This document shows positions 8,045 through 17,510 of a stretch of DNA of 64,000 nucleotides, one piece after another (position 1 is the first letter of the stretch; each line of letters begins with the position of its first letter). A model generated the notes under the pieces. The model was not told the origin of the DNA. It worked only from the letters and a program-made list of their open reading frames with translations, and did not search any database. Both the position numbers and the translations under genes were made by a program. Source of the DNA: Actinomadura madurae (GTDB taxonomy: Bacteria; Actinomycetota; Actinomycetes; Streptosporangiales; Streptosporangiaceae); contig NZ_FOVH01000018.1 of NCBI RefSeq assembly GCF_900115095.1, positions 1 to 64,000 of the forward strand. The letters run 5' to 3'.

Positions 8045-9322
8045 ATGGGCGACCACAGCCGCCACGTCATCATCTCCGCGGACTGCCACGGGGGCGCCGA
8101 CCTCACGCAGTACCGGGACTACCTGGACCCCGCCTTCGCCGACGACTTCGACCGCTGGGCGGCGGAGTTCACCGTCCCCTACGAGGACATGAAGGGCCCC
8201 GGCGCCTCCCGCAACTGGGACTCCGCGCGGCGGGCGGCCGAGCTGGAGGCGGACGGGATCGTGGCCGAGGTCATCTATCCCAACACCGTGCCGCCGTTCT
8301 TCTCCACGTCGTCGCTGGCCAGCAGCCAGGACGGGGTGGCGGGCGCCGAAGGCCTGCGGCGCCGGTGGGCCGGGCTCCGGGCCCACAACCGGTGGCTGGC
8401 GGAGTTCTGCCGGGACCTTCCGGGCCGGCGGGCGGGCGTCTTCCAGATCCTCCTGCACGACGTCGACGCGGCGATCGCCGAGGTGCGGTGGGCGCACGGG
8501 GCCGGCCTCACCGGCGGTGTGCTGCTGCCGGGCACCCCTCCCGGCGCCGGTGTGCCACCGCTGTACCACCCCTCGTACGACAGGCTGTGGAACGTCTGCG
8601 AGGAGCTCCAGGTCCCGGTGAACTGCCACGGCGGCGGGGCGGGCCCGAGGCTCGGCGACTCGCCTGTCGACGACATGTTCTTCCTGCTCGACCTGCGCTG
8701 GTGGGACATCAGCCGGTTCCGGCACCTGATCCTCGGCGGCGTCCTGGAGCGGCATCCCGGGCTGAAGGTCGTCTTCACCGAGTCCGGCATCGGCTGGATC
8801 CCCCGGGAGCTGCGCAAGCTGGACCAGTTGGTCGACTCCATGCGCTCCACGGGGGACGGCGAGGACATCGCCTATGACGCCGCGAGCGCAATCGACGGCC
8901 TGACCCTGCGGCCCAGCGAGTACTGGCACCGGCAGTGCTACGCGGGCGCCACCTTCGTCCACCCGACCGAGGTGGCGATCAGGGACAGGGTGGGCATAGA
9001 CAAGATCCTCTGGGGCAGCGACTACCCGCATCTGGAGGCCTCCTACCCGTTCTCCAAGGAGGCCGTCCGCACCGCCTTCCACGACGTCCCGGTCGCGGAC
9101 GCCGAGCGAATGCTGGCCGGGAACGCGGCGCGGATGTACGGGTTCGACCTGGACCGCCTGCGCGCCGTCGCCGAGCGGGTCGGACCGACCCGCGACGAGG
9201 TCGGCGCCGGGCTCGATCCGGCGACCCTGCCCCCGGAGGCGGCGGGCTGCCCCGCGTTCGCGGGCCTGGTCCCGGGCTCGGCGAAGGTCCGCATGGGGGA
9301 CAACCGGGGGGCGGGCAAGTAG
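8045..9322 (+). CDS. Amidohydrolase-2 (ACMSD-like) metal-dependent TIM-barrel enzyme
   Basis: 425 residues from ATG 8045 after AAGGAAGGAACG. Motifs are the N-terminal SADCHGG (D-x-H position), NCHGGGAG in the middle and ILWGSDYPHLEA near the C-terminus, the usual metal-binding His and Asp positions of the Amidohydro_2 family. Family members are non-oxidative decarboxylases or hydrolases of 2-amino-3-carboxymuconate-type, aromatic acid or cyclic substrates. It precedes the polyketide synthase on the same strand with a 38-nt gap. A paralogue lies at 22549-23841. A decarboxylase or C-N hydrolase step in the pathway is plausible; the substrate cannot be read from sequence. Confidence 0.88.
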   Translation: MGDHSRHVIISADCHGGADLTQYRDYLDPAFADDFDRWAAEFTVPYEDMKGPGASRNWDSARRAAELEADGIVAEVIYPNTVPPFFSTSSLASSQDGVAGAEGLRRRWAGLRAHNRWLAEFCRDLPGRRAGVFQILLHDVDAAIAEVRWAHGAGLTGGVLLPGTPPGAGVPPLYHPSYDRLWNVCEELQVPVNCHGGGAGPRLGDSPVDDMFFLLDLRWWDISRFRHLILGGVLERHPGLKVVFTESGIGWIPRELRKLDQLVDSMRSTGDGEDIAYDAASAIDGLTLRPSEYWHRQCYAGATFVHPTEVAIRDRVGIDKILWGSDYPHLEASYPFSKEAVRTAFHDVPVADAERMLAGNAARMYGFDLDRLRAVAERVGPTRDEVGAGLDPATLPPEAAGCPAFAGLVPGSAKVRMGDNRGAGK

Positions 9323-9360
9323 GCCCGGCGGGACGAGGAGGCGCGGGACGAGGAGGAAAC

Positions 9361-12300
9361 GTGTACGGAGAGTCCGGGGACGCGATCGCCATCGTGGGCA
9401 TGGCCGGCCGGTTCCCCGGCGCGCGCGACCTGCCGGAGTTCTGGCGCAACCTGTGCGCCGGCACCGCGTCGCTCACCCGGCTGGACGACGAACGCCTCGT
9501 CCGCGCCGGGGTGCCGCGGGAGGCCCTGGCGGACCCCGACTACGTCAAGGTCGCCTCGCTGCTCGGCGGCATCCACCTGTTCGAGCCCGCGCTGTTCGGC
9601 ATCACCCCGCGCGTGGCGGAGGCGATGGACCCCCAGCTACGGGTCCTGCTGGAGATCTGCCACGACGCCCTGCTGGACGCCGGGTACGACCCGTACCGCT
9701 TCGGCGGCAGGATCGGGATGTACGCCGGGGCCGGGAACAACGAGTACCTGGCCCGGTACCTGCGCGCCAACCCCGGGTTCATGGAGACGATCGGCGAGGC
9801 GCGCGCCCGGATCACCAACCACTCCGACTACCTGTCCACCGCCGTCTCCTACCATCTGGGGCTGCGCGGCCCGTCGGTGACCAGCCTCACCGCCTGCTCC
9901 ACCTCCCTGATGACCGTGCACATGGCGTGCGCGGCGCTGTTCGGCAACGAGTGCGACATGGCGATCGCCGGCGGCGTGGAGATCCCGCTTCCGGCGTACC
10001 GCGGCTACAGGTACAGCGAGGGCGGGGGGATGCTGGCGGCCGACGGCGTCGTCAGGCCGTACGACGCCGGGGCCTCCGGGACGGTGTTCGGGGCGGGCGC
10101 CGGCGTGGTGCTGCTCAAGCGGCTGAGCGAGGCCGTCACCGACCGGGACGCGATCCACGCGGTGATCATCGGCTCGGCGGTCAACAACGACGGCGCGGCG
10201 AAGGCCGCGTACGCGGCACCGAGCGAGGCGGGCCAGGCGGAGGTGCTCGCCTCCGCCCTACGGGTCGCCCGGATCGACCCGGTGTCGGTCGGGTACGTCG
10301 AAGGCCACGGCACGGGCACACCGGTCGGCGACCCCGTCGAGGTGGCCGCGCTGAACCGGGTCTACGGCGCGGACCGCCGCGGCGCACGGGACGTCGCGCT
10401 GGGCTCGGTGAAGAGCAACGTCGGCCACCTCGGCGCCGCCGCCGGGATTTGCGGGCTCGTCAAGGCCGTGCACAGCGTGCGGGAGGGGGTCGTCCCGGCC
10501 AGCCTCAACTTCAGCGATCCGAACCCGCGGATCGACTTCGACGGCGGACCCTTCTACGTCGCGGACCGGACGATGCCCTGGCCGCGGGACACCGGCCCCC
10601 GCCGCGCGGCCGTGAGCTCCTTCGGCGTCGGCGGCACCAACGTCCACATGATCGTGGAGCGGCCCCCGGCGGTGGAGACCGCCGCGCCGCGGGGGCCGTA
10701 CCACCTTCTGGCGCTCTCGGCCCGCACCCCGACCGCCCTGGCGGCCATGGCGGAGACCTTCCGCGACAACCTGCGCGAGTCCCGGGGGAGCGGGGACGAG
10801 GGCGAACTCGCGGACATCGCCCGCACGCTGGCCGAGGGACGTCCCGTCCGTGCCGTGCGCCGCGTCCTGGTCGTGTCCGACCGTGAGGACGCCGTGAGCC
10901 GGTTGGGCGAGGGATGGACCGGGGCGGCGGCGCCCCCGGTGCCGCGCGGCCGTACGCCGGAGCCGGCCTTCCTGATGCCCGGGCAGGGGGCCCAGTACGT
11001 GGGCATGGCGCGCGGTCTCTACGGACGGGAGCCGGAGTTCGCCGCGATCCTGGACCACTGCCGCGCCGTGCTGCGCCGCTCGCACGGCCTCGACCTCAAG
11101 ACCGTCCTGTTCCCCGCGACGGCCTCGGCCGCGCCCCGGGCCGAGGCCGAGATCGTCCGGACCTCGGTCACCCAGCCCGCCCTCTTCGCCGTGGAGTACG
11201 CGCTGGCCGGCCTCCTGATCTCCTGGGGCGTGCGGCCCGCCGCGATGGCGGGCCACAGCGTCGGCGAGTACGTGGCCGCGGCCCTGGCCGGGGTCGTGGA
11301 CGCCGACGACGCCCTGCGCCTGGTCGCCGACCGCGGCCTGATGATCGAGTCGCTGCCGCCCGGCGCCATGACGGCCGTCCCGCTGCCCGCGGACGAGCTC
11401 CGGCCGCTTCTCCCGCCCGGCGTCGACATCGCGGCCGTCAACGCGCCCGGCATGTGCGTGGTCTCCGGTCCGGTCGCCGCCGTCCGCGAACTTGAGGCCT
11501 CACTGTCGGCGCGGAAGGTGGGAACCAGCCGCCTGCGCACCTCGCACGCGTTCCACTCCCCGATGATGGAGCCCATCCTGGAGGCGTTCGCGGAGCGTGT
11601 CGCCATGGTGCGGCTCCACGCACCCGAGATCCCGTTCGTGTCGAACGTGACGGGTGACTGGATCACCCCCGGGCAGGCCACCGACCCGGCGTACTGGACG
11701 CGGCACGTTCGCGCCCCTGTGCGCTTCGCGGACGCCGCCCGGCTGCTGCTCGCGGACGGCGGGTACCGCCTGGCGGAGGTGGGCCCCGGGCACACGCTGT
11801 CCGACCTCGTCGCGGAGGCCGCGGCGGGTTCGGAAACGCAGCGGTCGCAGCGCGTCCCGGCCGTCCCCATGATGCGCGCCGCCCGGGACGAACGCGACGA
11901 CCTGCGGGTCATGCTGGAGGGCGTGGGCCGGCTGTGGACGTACGGCTGCTCCGTGGACTGGGACCGCATCCGCGCGCACGAGGGACGCGGCCGAGTGCAC
12001 CTCCCCACCTACCCTTACGAGCGCGAATCGTTCTGGGTGCAGCGGGTGAGCGGCGAGTCCTCCGCTGCGGAGCCCCAGGACGAGGGGCCGCTCTACGTGC
12101 CGACCTGGACCGAGACGACTCCGCCGCAGACCACCGCCGACGACGGCGGTACCTGGGTGGTGTTCGCCCATCCCGGCGAGGCCGTGACCGACGAGCTGAT
12201 CCGGCTGATGCGGGCCGCGGGCGAGAACGTCGTCGTCGTATCGCCCGGTGGCCGGTACGCGGAGACCGGGGACGGCCGCCGTACCGTCCGGCCGCGCGAG

Positions 12301-13911
12301 TCCGCCGACTACGGCAGGCTGGCCGCCGCCGTCCTCGGCACCGGGCCCGGACGGGTCCGCCTGGTGCACGCCTGGCTCCTCGGCGGCGTCCCGGCGCGCA
12401 CGGAGAGGGCCGCCGTGCGCGGTCACCTCGACCTCGGCCTGTTCAGCCTCCTGCCGACCGTGCAGGAATTCTCCCGCGGAACCTCCGGGGCCTCCGGGGC
12501 CGCTCTGGAGCTGTCCGTGCTGACCAGCGGCATGCAGGACGTCCTGGGCGACGGCGACGTCCACCCCGCGAAGGCCGCCGTGCGCGGGCTGCTCAAGACC
12601 CTGCCCCGGGAGCTGCGTTCCGTCGCCGTCCGCGGTGTCGATGTGGGAGAGGGCGATGTGGGAGAGGGCAGGGCGGAGACCATCGCCGCTCAGCTGTTCC
12701 GGGAGCTCCGGTCCGGCTCGACGGAGCGGGAAGTGGCGCTGCGGGGGCGCAAGAGGTGGGTCGCGGGTCACTCCGCGATCCGGCTCGACGAGGCCGCGGA
12801 CGTTCCGTCCGTGCTCCGGGAGGAGGGCGTCTACGTCATCACCGGCGGCCTGGGCGGTCTCGGCCTGGACCTGGCCGGGGAGCTGGCGAGGCTGGTGCGG
12901 GCGCGGGTCGTGCTGGTGGGCCGGTCGGGGCTGCCGCCCCGCTCCGAGTGGGAGCCGCTCGCCGCCGGGTCGCCGGACGAGGCGCTGAGGGAACGGCTCC
13001 GGAGGGTCCTCGCCGTGGAGGAGGCCGGCGGCCGGGTTCAGGTCTTCGCCGGGGACGTCGCCGACGAGGCCCGGATGCGGGAGATCCGCGCGGAGGCGAT
13101 GCGCGCCCACGGCCGGGTCGACGGCGTGTTCCACCTGGCCGGCGTCGCGGGCGGCGGTCTCGCCGAGGTGCGCACGCAGGAGGCCGTTGAGAGGGTCCTC
13201 GCACCGAAGGTACTGGGCACCTACGTGCTGGACCGGGTGTTCCGGCCGCCGCTGCTGGTGCTGTACTCGTCCATCGCGGCCGTCACAGGTGACTACGGCC
13301 AGTCGGACTACGCGGGGGCCAACGCCGTCCTGGACGCCTACGCCCAGGCGCGGTGGGGCGCGGGACGCCATGTCGTCTCCGTCAACTGGCCGCAGTGGAC
13401 GGACATCGGCATGGCCTCCCGCGCGGCGGACGCCCTGCCGGAGGCGTACCGCGAAAGCGCCATCGGCCCCGAGGCGGCGGCCGGGGTGCTGCGGTCGATC
13501 CTGGCCTCCGGCGCCGGTCCGCAGGTCGTGGTGAGTCCGGGGGGCCTGACCAGGCGGGAGCGGCTCGCCGACCGGGTCGCCGCCGACGCGGGCAGGGCCG
13601 GTGCCGAGGTCTCCGGGTCCGCTCCCGCCGCCCGGTACGTCGACACTCCGTACGCCCGTCCGCGGACCGACGTCGAGCGGAAGCTGGCGGCGCTGTGGCG
13701 GCAGGCCCTGGGGGTCGAGGAGGTCGGGCTGGACGACGACTTCCACGAGCTGGGCATGAGCTCGATCACGGCGGTGCGGCTGGTGGGGCGGATACCGGAG
13801 GTGTTCGGGGTGGACGTCTCCGTGCGGGAGCTGTTCGACTGGCGGACACTGCGAGCCGCGTCCGGGGCCGTCGAGAAGGCGCTGGCCGGACGGGTCAGCT
13901 CTCCAGCATGA
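9361..13911 (+). CDS. Modular type I polyketide synthase, KS-AT-KR-ACP
   Basis: 1516 residues from GTG 9361, preceded by GAGGAGGAAAC. The ketosynthase has active Cys179 (TACSTSL), His in EGHGTGTP and KSNVGHLG. The acyltransferase has GHSVGEY (Ser633) and the HAFH motif of malonyl-CoA specificity. The ketoreductase has GGLGGLG near 1161 and Tyr near 1315 (QSDYAGAN) and lacks the LDD motif of B-type domains. The carrier has LGMSSITAV with Ser1468, where Asp before the serine is replaced by Ser. There is no dehydratase, enoylreductase or thioesterase. One extension should give a beta-hydroxyacyl chain held on the carrier. Its 3' end overlaps the convergent adenylation gene by 17 bp. Confidence 0.96.
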   Translation: MYGESGDAIAIVGMAGRFPGARDLPEFWRNLCAGTASLTRLDDERLVRAGVPREALADPDYVKVASLLGGIHLFEPALFGITPRVAEAMDPQLRVLLEICHDALLDAGYDPYRFGGRIGMYAGAGNNEYLARYLRANPGFMETIGEARARITNHSDYLSTAVSYHLGLRGPSVTSLTACSTSLMTVHMACAALFGNECDMAIAGGVEIPLPAYRGYRYSEGGGMLAADGVVRPYDAGASGTVFGAGAGVVLLKRLSEAVTDRDAIHAVIIGSAVNNDGAAKAAYAAPSEAGQAEVLASALRVARIDPVSVGYVEGHGTGTPVGDPVEVAALNRVYGADRRGARDVALGSVKSNVGHLGAAAGICGLVKAVHSVREGVVPASLNFSDPNPRIDFDGGPFYVADRTMPWPRDTGPRRAAVSSFGVGGTNVHMIVERPPAVETAAPRGPYHLLALSARTPTALAAMAETFRDNLRESRGSGDEGELADIARTLAEGRPVRAVRRVLVVSDREDAVSRLGEGWTGAAAPPVPRGRTPEPAFLMPGQGAQYVGMARGLYGREPEFAAILDHCRAVLRRSHGLDLKTVLFPATASAAPRAEAEIVRTSVTQPALFAVEYALAGLLISWGVRPAAMAGHSVGEYVAAALAGVVDADDALRLVADRGLMIESLPPGAMTAVPLPADELRPLLPPGVDIAAVNAPGMCVVSGPVAAVRELEASLSARKVGTSRLRTSHAFHSPMMEPILEAFAERVAMVRLHAPEIPFVSNVTGDWITPGQATDPAYWTRHVRAPVRFADAARLLLADGGYRLAEVGPGHTLSDLVAEAAAGSETQRSQRVPAVPMMRAARDERDDLRVMLEGVGRLWTYGCSVDWDRIRAHEGRGRVHLPTYPYERESFWVQRVSGESSAAEPQDEGPLYVPTWTETTPPQTTADDGGTWVVFAHPGEAVTDELIRLMRAAGENVVVVSPGGRYAETGDGRRTVRPRESADYGRLAAAVLGTGPGRVRLVHAWLLGGVPARTERAAVRGHLDLGLFSLLPTVQEFSRGTSGASGAALELSVLTSGMQDVLGDGDVHPAKAAVRGLLKTLPRELRSVAVRGVDVGEGDVGEGRAETIAAQLFRELRSGSTEREVALRGRKRWVAGHSAIRLDEAADVPSVLREEGVYVITGGLGGLGLDLAGELARLVRARVVLVGRSGLPPRSEWEPLAAGSPDEALRERLRRVLAVEEAGGRVQVFAGDVADEARMREIRAEAMRAHGRVDGVFHLAGVAGGGLAEVRTQEAVERVLAPKVLGTYVLDRVFRPPLLVLYSSIAAVTGDYGQSDYAGANAVLDAYAQARWGAGRHVVSVNWPQWTDIGMASRAADALPEAYRESAIGPEAAAGVLRSILASGAGPQVVVSPGGLTRRERLADRVAADAGRAGAEVSGSAPAARYVDTPYARPRTDVERKLAALWRQALGVEEVGLDDDFHELGMSSITAVRLVGRIPEVFGVDVSVRELFDWRTLRAASGAVEKALAGRVSSPA

Positions 13912-15409
13912 TCCGTGCCCGCTCGGCCAGGACCGGCCGGTCCGTCTTCCCGTTGGCGTTCAGCGGCAGGTCGTCCAGGTACTCGTAGTGGCGCGGGATC
14001 ATGTACCGCGGCAGGAAGGACCCGAGTTCTTTCATCAGCACCGGGACGGGTTGCTCGTCGCCCACCAGGAACGCCACCAGCCGTCCTGCCACGGCCACCG
14101 CCGCGGCGTCCCGCACGCCGGGCAGCCGGCGCAGGCCCGCCTCGACCTCGGCGAGCTCCACCCGGAAGCCGCCGATCTGGACCTGGTGGTCGACGCGGCC
14201 CAGATAGGCGAGTTCGCCGCCGTCGACGCGGCGGACCAGATCGCCCGTGCGGTACCAGCGCAGCCCTTCGTGATCGAGGAAGCGGCCGGTGTCGTCGGCC
14301 GGGTCGAGGTAGCCGGGGAACATCTGCTCGCCGGTGACGCACAGCTCGCCCGTGCCGTCCTCCTCCGCGCCGAGGAGCATGTACCGCAGCCTCGGGTGCA
14401 CGGTTCCGATGGGGACGATGTCGTTGACCGCCAGCTTCGGTGACAGCTCCGGGTCGAACCGGTGGACGCTGCACGAGATGGTCAGCTCCGTCGGCCCGTA
14501 GAGGTTCTCCAGGCGGGAGTTCGGCGCTGCCTCCTGCCACTGCGCGGCGTCGTGGACCAGCAGGGCCTCGCCGCAGAACAGGCTCCACCGCAGGCCGGGC
14601 ATGGAACCGGGCCCCAGCCCCCTGCCCCGGCGGACCAGGGAGATCATGCTCGGCGTGGAGAACCAGACGGTGATGCCGTGCCTGGCCACGAAGTCGGGCA
14701 GCGACACGTACACGTGCGAGGGGACGCTGACGACGGTGCCGCCGGCCCCCCACGCGGCGAAGACGTCGAACATCGCCAGGTCGAAGGTCAGGTCGAAGGT
14801 CTGCGAGAAGACGTCGTCGCGGGTGAAGCCGTAGCGCGCCCCGACCTGGCGCAGGTAGGCGGCCACGTTGGAGTGCCGGACGGGGACGCCCTTCGGACGG
14901 CCGCTGGAGCCGGAGGTGAAGAGGATGTAGGCGATGTCCTCGGGAGCGGACGACAGCGGCCTGTCCAGAGCGGGCGCGGTGGGCTGGTGCACCACCCGGA
15001 CGCCGTCCAGCGCACCCTTCAGTTCGGCCAGCAGGGACAGGCCCTTGTCGTCGACGATGAGGCCGTCGAGCGAGGCGGCGCCGATCATGGCGCGGAGGCG
15101 TTCGGGCGGGAAGGCGGGGTTGAGCGGGACGGCCGCCGCGCCGGTGTAGAGGGCGGCGAGCAGGCCGGCGTACATGTCCTCGCCGCGGGCGCCGAGCACG
15201 CCGATCCGCCGCGGCCCGCCCGGGCCGCCGGGGTCGTGGAAGAGGAGGCCGCCGGCGAGCCGCAGCGCGCGTTCGTGGAGGCGCCCGTAGCTGATGCTCT
15301 CCCCGCCGACGCGGAGCGCCTCCGCGTCGGCGTCACGGTCGACGCTCCACAGGAACGCCTCGTGGAGCAGGCACTGTCCGGGCAGGTCCGGTCCCATCTT
15401 CTCCGTCAC
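13895..15409 (-). CDS. Free-standing amino-acid adenylation (AMP-binding) enzyme
   Basis: 504 residues from a GTG overlapping the upstream stop (GTGA). Core motifs include YILFTSGSSGRPKGVP (A3), NLYGPTELT (A5), YRTGDLV (A7), GRVDHQVQIGGFRVELAEVE (A8) and the C-terminal PLNANGKTDRPVL with catalytic Lys (A10). This is the NRPS / DltA-like subclass, activating an amino acid as aminoacyl-AMP and loading it on a separate carrier. Neighbouring free carriers at 17180, 20180 and 22228 are candidate acceptors. The amino acid specificity was not derived because the binding-pocket residues cannot be aligned reliably by eye. Confidence 0.92.
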   Translation of the reverse strand: MTEKMGPDLPGQCLLHEAFLWSVDRDADAEALRVGGESISYGRLHERALRLAGGLLFHDPGGPGGPRRIGVLGARGEDMYAGLLAALYTGAAAVPLNPAFPPERLRAMIGAASLDGLIVDDKGLSLLAELKGALDGVRVVHQPTAPALDRPLSSAPEDIAYILFTSGSSGRPKGVPVRHSNVAAYLRQVGARYGFTRDDVFSQTFDLTFDLAMFDVFAAWGAGGTVVSVPSHVYVSLPDFVARHGITVWFSTPSMISLVRRGRGLGPGSMPGLRWSLFCGEALLVHDAAQWQEAAPNSRLENLYGPTELTISCSVHRFDPELSPKLAVNDIVPIGTVHPRLRYMLLGAEEDGTGELCVTGEQMFPGYLDPADDTGRFLDHEGLRWYRTGDLVRRVDGGELAYLGRVDHQVQIGGFRVELAEVEAGLRRLPGVRDAAAVAVAGRLVAFLVGDEQPVPVLMKELGSFLPRYMIPRHYEYLDDLPLNANGKTDRPVLAERARIMLES

Positions 15410-16179
15410 TCTCCCATCGGCGCGCTGGACATCCTCAGTTCGCGCGGTTGGACGGCCTCAAGAAGCAGCCAGCCGTGCCGCTCGTCCCCCACGGTGCGCA
15501 ACAGCACGGGTTCTCCGGGCCCGACCGCACCGGACGACAGCGCCGCGTACAGGTCGAGCCATGCGTCGCAGGCGCCGGGGCCGGAGAAGACCCGTGCGCG
15601 CCGTGCCTCCGCCGGTGTCTCCGTCCCGGCCGGGCCCGCACCGACGGCGACGATGCGGAGCGCTCCCGTGCGGGCCACCCGCAGGGCGACCGCCGCGAAG
15701 GCCGGCTTCTCGGTCTCGACGTCGACGTACGCGGGATCGTCGACGATCACCACGGTGGCGCCCCGGTCCTCGGGCACCGCCCAGGCGAGCAGGTGGAACA
15801 CCTGCGTCCCGCCCTGTTCCGCGAGGTGGCTGATCCCCACGTCCTCGCCCGTCCAGCCGACCGCGTGGACGGTGCCCGCGAGGGGCGACGTCATCGGGTC
15901 GATCACCGGTCCGGAGCGCACCACGACGAGGGGCTGGTCGTCGTCCGGGTGCCCGAGCGCGTCCAGGGCCCGCCGGGTGGTGGCGTAGTCCGCGGCGTCG
16001 GCCGGGTCGCCGGGCACGGGCCGCCGCACGTGCATTCGCTCCGCCGGGATGCCGCGGTCGCGCGCGATCATGTTCGCGACCAGGCGGCGCATGTTCCGGC
16101 GGGGCAGTCCGGCGGACGGCTGGAGCCCCGGCCGCGCGCGGACCGAGGTCGCGAGTGCGTCGATGTACAGATCGGCCAC
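15406..16179 (-). CDS. Uncharacterised 257-aa protein, possible thiolase-fold partner of the KASIII-like enzyme
   Basis: GTG at 16179, only 2 nt after the KASIII-like gene, with its stop overlapping the adenylation gene. It begins VADLYIDALATSVRAR and has mixed alpha/beta character with segments PLVVVRSGPVIDP, GATVVIVDDPAYVD and AFAAVALRVAR. These resemble ketosynthase N-terminal strands, but no catalytic Cys-His-Asn set is visible. The tight pairing with a KASIII-like gene suggests a non-catalytic or scaffolding subunit, comparable in principle to chain-length-factor partners. This is inference; no function is recognised with confidence. Confidence 0.6.
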   Translation of the reverse strand: MADLYIDALATSVRARPGLQPSAGLPRRNMRRLVANMIARDRGIPAERMHVRRPVPGDPADAADYATTRRALDALGHPDDDQPLVVVRSGPVIDPMTSPLAGTVHAVGWTGEDVGISHLAEQGGTQVFHLLAWAVPEDRGATVVIVDDPAYVDVETEKPAFAAVALRVARTGALRIVAVGAGPAGTETPAEARRARVFSGPGACDAWLDLYAALSSGAVGPGEPVLLRTVGDERHGWLLLEAVQPRELRMSSAPMGE

Positions 16180-16181
16180 GG

Positions 16182-17183
16182 CTATCCGCCCATCACCTCT
16201 ACGACGACGACCTGGAAGTACGCGCCGTGCCCGAGCGCGACCAGCGCGCACCGGTCGCCGGGCCGCAGCCGCCCGGTCGCGTCGGCGTGCTGGAGGACCG
16301 ACAGCGCGTCGATGCCGTAGTTGTGGCCGCGCACGGGGAGCAGGTCGAGCGGGACGCGGTCGCGTCCGACGCCCGTCTCGCGGCACACGTTGCGCCAGAA
16401 CACGGCGTTGGTCAGGTCGGGCATGATCCAGTCGAGGTCCGCGACGCCGAGACCCGCCCGGCCGGCGGCCTCGCCCAGGACCGTGGCCACGTGGTCGAGG
16501 CAGGCCTTCGCGTAGCGCGCCTGTTCGTCCTGGGTCATCCGGAGGGCCCGGTGGAACCGCTGGTCGCGCAGCGCCGCACCGGACAGGTAGCGGTAGCGGG
16601 GGGACCCGTGACCGTCCGCGTCGCCGTGCGAAGAGTGCACCACGACGGCCGCGGCGGCGTCCCCGCCCACGGTCACGTTCGGGATGATCCTCGCCGTGTC
16701 GTCGTAGCTGCCCTGGTCGCCGCCGAGCACCAGGACCCTGTCCCCGGGCCGTGCCCCGGCGCGGGCATGGTAGCGGCGGGCGATCTCCACGGCCCGCAGC
16801 ACGCTGACGCAGTGCAGGTGGGAGATCCCGTAGAACTCCGCTCCGGGGACGCCGAGCGCGGCGCACAGCCGCCCCGCGAACCCCGGCCGGTTCGCGAACT
16901 CCTGCACGACATGCGAGTGCGCGTACAGCACGACGTCGGCGCCGCGTCCCGCGAGAGCGTCCCTGCCAGCCCCGACCAGGAGGTCCTCCATGCGCTCGTC
17001 GGGGGCGAGGGTGGGGCTGTCGCGCAGTCCGTGGAACCTCCTGAACATCCGTCGCTCGAAAGGTCCGCGGCCGGCCCGCTCCAGGACGCGATCGACGGGT
17101 TCGGTGCCCCTGGGCAGCCGCACCGACACCCGGGACAGACCCAGGGTCCCGGTGCCGGCGTCCGGTGACGCGCCCACGGTCAC
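16182..17183 (-). CDS. KASIII (FabH)-like ketosynthase / acyltransferase with altered active site
   Basis: 333 residues from a GTG that overlaps the carrier gene upstream by 4 nt. The thiolase fold is recognisable: nucleophile Cys in ISHLHCVSVLRAV, and glycine-rich RVLVLGGDQGSYDD and GGDAAAAVVVH. The family PHQAN motif is replaced by MPDLTN, so the usual His is missing, and the GNTSAAS region reads GHNYGIDA. KASIII enzymes either start chains by decarboxylative condensation or, like CerJ, transfer acyl groups. The loss of the His argues for acyl transfer or another reaction. It is translationally coupled to the carrier at 17180 and to the 257-residue partner. Confidence 0.82.
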   Translation of the reverse strand: MTVGASPDAGTGTLGLSRVSVRLPRGTEPVDRVLERAGRGPFERRMFRRFHGLRDSPTLAPDERMEDLLVGAGRDALAGRGADVVLYAHSHVVQEFANRPGFAGRLCAALGVPGAEFYGISHLHCVSVLRAVEIARRYHARAGARPGDRVLVLGGDQGSYDDTARIIPNVTVGGDAAAAVVVHSSHGDADGHGSPRYRYLSGAALRDQRFHRALRMTQDEQARYAKACLDHVATVLGEAAGRAGLGVADLDWIMPDLTNAVFWRNVCRETGVGRDRVPLDLLPVRGHNYGIDALSVLQHADATGRLRPGDRCALVALGHGAYFQVVVVEVMGG

Positions 17184-17455
17184 GCCGTGGCCCCGGCGTC
17201 GACCGTGGTGACGAGGTGCCCGGCGACGTAGTCGGCCAGGCTGCCGGCCGTGCGGAAGACCTCCGTCTCCAGCTCCTCGGGGTCGACCTCGAACCCGAGG
17301 GTGTCCTCCAGGACCAGCAGCAGTTCGAGGGTGCCCGCCGAGTCCAGGCCCAGCTCCTCATAGAGCGCGGTGGTCTCGCGCAGTCCGGTGACCTCGCGGT
17401 CCAGGGCCACGGTGAGCGACCGCCGTATGTGCTCGATGATCCCCGTACGTTCCAC
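17180..17455 (-). CDS. Acyl carrier protein
   Basis: 91 residues. The phosphopantetheine site is Ser in GLDSAGTLELL, followed by the typical helix III region VLEDTLGFEVDPEELETE. It is coupled by a 4-nt overlap to the KASIII-like enzyme and lies 55 nt downstream of the fatty-acyl-AMP ligase. The simple reading is that the ligase loads a fatty or polyketide-type acyl group on this carrier and the KASIII-like enzyme uses it. Confidence 0.92.
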   Translation of the reverse strand: MERTGIIEHIRRSLTVALDREVTGLRETTALYEELGLDSAGTLELLLVLEDTLGFEVDPEELETEVFRTAGSLADYVAGHLVTTVDAGATA

Positions 17456-17510
17456 TGATCCTCTTCTCGATCCGGCGGGTTCTCTCTCGATTCGGCGCGG
17501 AGTGGTGTCT

